A stretch of 64,000 bases of DNA from contig CACABC010000002.1 in the NCBI GenBank assembly GCA_902530635.1, forward strand, positions 53,501-117,500. Reading direction: 5' to 3'. Below are positions 60,599 through 64,000 of this stretch, piece after piece; position 1 is the stretch's first letter; each line of letters starts with the position of its first letter. Source of the stretch: an uncultured Pelagibacteraceae bacterium. GTDB lineage: Bacteria; Pseudomonadota; Alphaproteobacteria; Pelagibacterales; Pelagibacteraceae. Made by a program: the position numbers and the translations under genes. The notes under the pieces are model-generated. The model did not search any database. It was given only the letters and a program-made list of their open reading frames with translations, and was not told the origin of the DNA.

Positions 60599-61096
60599 CT
60601 AGACTGGGGTAAATAAAAATTCTTTTTTTTTAATTGTTGTTTTTATATTACCCATTAAAATCTTAATTCTATTTTTTTGCAAATTAATAATTTGAAAAAT
60701 CTTGTCAGTAAAAGGTCCAGATGAAAATCTATATTTTTTATTCATTTCTAAATCAAAAAAATTTCTTGAGAGAAAACCATCTTCACTTTCTAAGTCTTTG
60801 CACTTACTAATAAATTTTTCTATATCTTTTTGTGATTCTATAAAACCCTCTAAAAAATATTTTAGGCCTCTTGTAAATCTCAACGAATTAATTGTTTTTT
60901 TACATTCCAAACTATTATGAAAGCAGAATAAATAATCTCCGAGTAAATTAAACTCTTTATTAATTAATTTATTATTTTTAAATTTTTGAATACGTAATTT
61001 TGGAATGTAGATCTTAAATTCTTTGCCTAATTTTTCAGTCAAGTCTTCTTTGAGTAAGGCCAGTTTTTTTTTATCAAATTTCAATACTGTCCACAT
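60599..61096 (-). CDS. NusG/RfaH/UpxY-like transcription antitermination protein
   Basis: MWTVLKFDKKKLALLKEDLTEKLGKEFKIYIPKLRIQKF...LLGDYLFCFHN NGN-domain pattern; follows an EPS-type MarR gene. Confidence 0.75.
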   Translation of the reverse strand: MWTVLKFDKKKLALLKEDLTEKLGKEFKIYIPKLRIQKFKNNKLINKEFNLLGDYLFCFHNSLECKKTINSLRFTRGLKYFLEGFIESQKDIEKFISKCKDLESEDGFLSRNFFDLEMNKKYRFSSGPFTDKIFQIINLQKNRIKILMGNIKTTIKKKEFLFTPV

Positions 61097-61097
61097 T

Positions 61098-61400
61098 TTA
61101 TTTTCCCTTGAGTTCTTTCTTTAACTCGTCATATTCGTTCATTTTTCTTTTCATATAATTTAAGGTAAGCTTAGTTTTTTGTGCAATACCCTTAGGTGTT
61201 AAGACGTAAAAGTAGTTGAGTTTATTTGGATTTTTTTTAAAATTTTCTATTTTAATTAAACCTTTTGACTGTAATGCTTTTAAACAATAGTTTAATTTTC
61301 CCAAACTAAAGCCTAGCTCTTCGGCTAGCTCCCGCTGGGTAGATTCAGGTTTTTGTTGAATCTTTCTTAAAACATCAAAATGATCTTCTTGGTTCTTCAT
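61098..61400 (-). CDS. MarR-family EPS-associated transcriptional regulator (TIGR04176-like)
   Basis: FDVLRKIQQKPESTQRELAEELGFSLGKLNYCLKALQSKGLIKIENFKKNPNKLNYFYVLTPKGIAQKTKLTLNYMKRKMNEYDELKKEL. Confidence 0.88.
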   Translation of the reverse strand: MKNQEDHFDVLRKIQQKPESTQRELAEELGFSLGKLNYCLKALQSKGLIKIENFKKNPNKLNYFYVLTPKGIAQKTKLTLNYMKRKMNEYDELKKELKGK

Positions 61401-61401
61401 A

Positions 61402-61441
61402 TGTTCAATTATTGAACATTCTATTGTTCAATAATTGAACA
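61402..61441. promoter_or_regulatory. Two 17-bp palindromes, TGTTCAATTATTGAACA and TGTTCAATAATTGAACA, 23 bp centre to centre; candidate MarR operator
   Basis: Read directly in sequence; immediately upstream of the MarR start codon (61398-61400). Confidence 0.75.
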
Positions 61442-61461
61442 GTAAAGGTTTTTCTTGTATT

Positions 61462-61467
61462 ATTATA
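61462..61467 (-). promoter_or_regulatory. Candidate -10 box TATAAT for the MarR-NusG operon
   Basis: + strand attata; upstream of the palindromic operators; no clear -35 seen. Confidence 0.35.
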
Positions 61468-61531
61468 ATTTTCACTGACCTATAGTGTGTGTGAAATATA
61501 AGGTACAACTATATGTTGTAATAAGAAACTT

Positions 61532-62590
61532 CTAATTTTTATCAGTTTTATTAATAATTTTTATTAATTCTGGAGCAATTATATTTGCTATTTCTTGGGA
61601 TCCTTTTGGTGTTGTATGAATGCCATCCCACCAAAAATCAAATTTGCCATCTAATTTAGATGCAAGATCTATACATTCATATTCTTTAATTTTACAGTGA
61701 TTTATTAAAGATAAATTCAAAGCTGCAAGTGCTGTATTATTAAAACCTTCGGCTGTTAATTGATTTATAAAAATTGGAATAGCATTAATTTTCTTAGTTT
61801 CTACATGTAGCTTATCCACTCTAGAAATATAAACATTTATAAGTTTTTTATGTTCTGTTAAAACGGTATTAGATTCATTATTATTTTTAAATTCTTTATA
61901 ACTTAAAAACTTTGTGTTACTTGATCTATATTTTTTAATCCCTTCATCAAAATCATAAAGAAGTTTTTTGTCTGATTTGTGGTATTTGTGTTTTATTTTT
62001 CTTACAAAATCATAAAGTAAACTTCTTGATTTAATATTATCCCAAATTCTTTCATATTTAGAGTCGCTTAAAATTTTCCCATCTTGAAATTCATTTCTGA
62101 GTTTCTGGTCTGCATACTGATCATTTATTCCTATGTAATAAATAATATATCTAGGTTTAAAATCTTTAAGTCTCGGAAACCAATACTTTAAATTAGAAAG
62201 ATGGCCTCTGGTTGACTGACCTTCAATGCCAGCATTTGAAATTTTTATCTTTATATTTTTTTCAGAAAGTTTTTGATTTAAAATTTCTGTAATAGTATAT
62301 CTTTCTGGCTTATATCTTTCATCTGTAGTGCTGCCTCCTATAATTACCGCTGATATATCTTGGAGTGGAACATCTTCTCCTCTAAATGCATAATAATTTC
62401 TTTTATAGATAAATTCGATTGGTTTTCCATGATAGTTTACAATGTATGTTGTTTTCCTTAAACGATGCTCTCTAACGTAAGGTCCAAGATTATTTTTATC
62501 AAACCAATTACCAAAAAATATCTCGATCAAGGATATTATGATTAATGTAACAAGTATATTTATAGATAGTATTTTAAAAAAATTTTTCAC
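61532..62590 (-). CDS. SGNH/GDSL-type hydrolase with N-terminal membrane anchor
   Basis: N-term TM; AVIIGGSTTDERY, IYYIGINDQY, FWWDGIHTTPKGSQEIA (DxxH). Confidence 0.82.
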   Translation of the reverse strand: MKNFFKILSINILVTLIIISLIEIFFGNWFDKNNLGPYVREHRLRKTTYIVNYHGKPIEFIYKRNYYAFRGEDVPLQDISAVIIGGSTTDERYKPERYTITEILNQKLSEKNIKIKISNAGIEGQSTRGHLSNLKYWFPRLKDFKPRYIIYYIGINDQYADQKLRNEFQDGKILSDSKYERIWDNIKSRSLLYDFVRKIKHKYHKSDKKLLYDFDEGIKKYRSSNTKFLSYKEFKNNNESNTVLTEHKKLINVYISRVDKLHVETKKINAIPIFINQLTAEGFNNTALAALNLSLINHCKIKEYECIDLASKLDGKFDFWWDGIHTTPKGSQEIANIIAPELIKIINKTDKN

Positions 62591-62599
62591 AGAAAGAGT

Positions 62600-64000
62600 T
62601 TAATCTAATTCAAAATTTGATTGATAGTTTTTTTTCAATTTTTTATCTTGCTGTTCTTTATATAAAATATAGTTTTCACATACTAAAATATCCAGATTTG
62701 TTCCCATAAAACACTTAAAAGAATCTTCAATAGAGCAAACTATAGGTTCACCTCTAATATTAAATGACGTATTAACTAATAAGGGACATCCTGTTATTTC
62801 TTTAAACTTTTTTAAGAGTTTATAATATTTAGTATTAGTTTCTTTATGAACTGTTTGAATTCTTGCTGAATAATCAACATGAGTTACAGCAGGAATGGAT
62901 GATCTTTTAACATTTAATTTTTCTATACCAAAAAGTTTCTGATCTTTTTCATTCATCGGTATTTGTATATTTTTTTTTACATTAGCTACTAATAGCATAT
63001 AAGGACTATCGGAATTTAAATCGAACCATTCACTGACGTCTTCCCTTAATATAGAGGGGGCAAAAGGTCTAAAGCTTTCTCTAAATTTAACTTTTAAGTT
63101 AAGTTCTTTCTGCATTTTATCAGATCTTGGATCTGCAATAATTGATCGTGCCCCTAAGGCTCTTGGTCCAAATTCCATACGTCCTTGAAACCAACCAATA
63201 GTTTTTTTATTATTTAACTCCTCGGCAACAGTGCTAATTAGATTAGCTTCATCTTTTTTTTCATATTTTGCTCCTAAAGAGTTTAAAATTTTTTCAATAT
63301 GATCGTCTTTAAATGATGGTCCAAGATAAGAGCCTTGCATGCTATCACCTTTACCATTTATTTGTCTTTTATTTCCAAGTTCTTGATACCAAAATGCTAA
63401 AGCTGCTCCTAAAGACCCTCCGGCATCACCAGCTGCTGGTTGAAACCAGATATTTTCAAAAATATTTTTTTTTAATACTTTTCCGTTTGCTACACAATTC
63501 AAGGCGACTCCACCAGCCATACATAAATTTTTAATCTTTGTCTCTTTAGAAATTGATTCAGTTAATCTTAAAACAATTTCTTCAGTTACAGCTTGGATAG
63601 ATGCTGCAATGTCCATATGGAATTGTGTCAATAAATCTTTTTTTGGGTCTCTTGCCTTTTCGCCGAATAATTTGGAGAATTTATCATTTGTCATTGTGAG
63701 TCCAGTTGCATAATTAAAATACTTCATGTTAAGTCTAAAAGATCCATCATCTTTTATATCAATAAGTTCTTTTAGAATAAGATCTTTATATTTAGGCTGA
63801 CCATAGGGAGCTAGACCCATAACTTTATATTCTCCGCTATTAACTTTAAAACCGGTGTAATAAGTAAATGCTGAGTAAAGCAATCCAATAGAATGTGGAA
63901 AATGAATTTCTTTGATCATTGTTATCTTATTTTCTTTACCAACTGCTACTGTTGTAGTTGCCCATTCTCCTACGCCGTCTAATGTCAATATAACTGCTTC
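62600..64000 (-). CDS. Carbamoyltransferase (NodU/CmcH family), partial, runs off window end
   Basis: TLDGVGEWATTTVAVG ... CMAGGVALNCVANGKVL ... GWFQGRMEFGPRALGARSIIADPR ... LVNTSFNIRGEPIVCS. Confidence 0.92.
   Translation of the reverse strand, partial: EAVILTLDGVGEWATTTVAVGKENKITMIKEIHFPHSIGLLYSAFTYYTGFKVNSGEYKVMGLAPYGQPKYKDLILKELIDIKDDGSFRLNMKYFNYATGLTMTNDKFSKLFGEKARDPKKDLLTQFHMDIAASIQAVTEEIVLRLTESISKETKIKNLCMAGGVALNCVANGKVLKKNIFENIWFQPAAGDAGGSLGAALAFWYQELGNKRQINGKGDSMQGSYLGPSFKDDHIEKILNSLGAKYEKKDEANLISTVAEELNNKKTIGWFQGRMEFGPRALGARSIIADPRSDKMQKELNLKVKFRESFRPFAPSILREDVSEWFDLNSDSPYMLLVANVKKNIQIPMNEKDQKLFGIEKLNVKRSSIPAVTHVDYSARIQTVHKETNTKYYKLLKKFKEITGCPLLVNTSFNIRGEPIVCSIEDSFKCFMGTNLDILVCENYILYKEQQDKKLKKNYQSNFELD

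Noticed and set aside
61442-61531. E. coli-type ops element for the NusG paralogue
   Set aside because: No GGCGGTAGYNT-like sequence seen on the minus strand of the leader; any recruitment element must differ

Overview
AT-rich, gene-dense bacterial window. Gene content suggests a SAR11/Pelagibacterales-like alphaproteobacterium; this is an inference and no search was run. Every supported gene lies on the minus strand. The low-coordinate flank is conserved chromosome: pntB (partial), pntA in two parts, an L36 gene (rpmJ) missing from the ORF track, a 5S rRNA apparently separated from 16S/23S, and tRNA-Val(GAC). From about 2.1 to 61.4 kb there is a mosaic surface-glycan island. At its transcriptional head sit a MarR-family EPS-type regulator and a NusG/UpxY-like antiterminator, preceded by two 17-bp palindromes. 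Sub-modules read from low to high coordinate are: (i) glycosyltransferases, a GmhA-like isomerase and a kinase/nucleotidyltransferase fusion; (ii) a cobalamin riboswitch with a TonB receptor and a DUF6580-like membrane protein, next to a B12-binding radical SAM gene; (iii) sulfotransferases with an APS kinase; (iv) an HpaI-type aldolase with a CMP-KDO-synthetase-like enzyme; (v) a phosphonate pathway (PepM fused to a cytidylyltransferase, Ppd, alcohol dehydrogenase) with a MobA-like nucleotidyltransferase and a TauD-like oxygenase; (vi) a cassette of ACP, AMP-ligase, AAC(3)-fold acyltransferase, KamA-like radical SAM and aminopeptidase-like protein; (vii) a Pse/Leg-type nonulosonate pathway; (viii) an ABC flippase and TIGR04372-like genes; (ix) a split transketolase plus PDH-E1 alpha/beta plus 'sporadic carbohydrate cluster' genes; (x) tandem DegT aminotransferases and a domain-swapped HldE-like protein. 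The strongest candidates for an undescribed system are the aminoacyl/acyl tailoring cassette (27.5-32.6 kb) and the thiamine-diphosphate carboligase/sporadic-carbohydrate module (46.8-54.8 kb).
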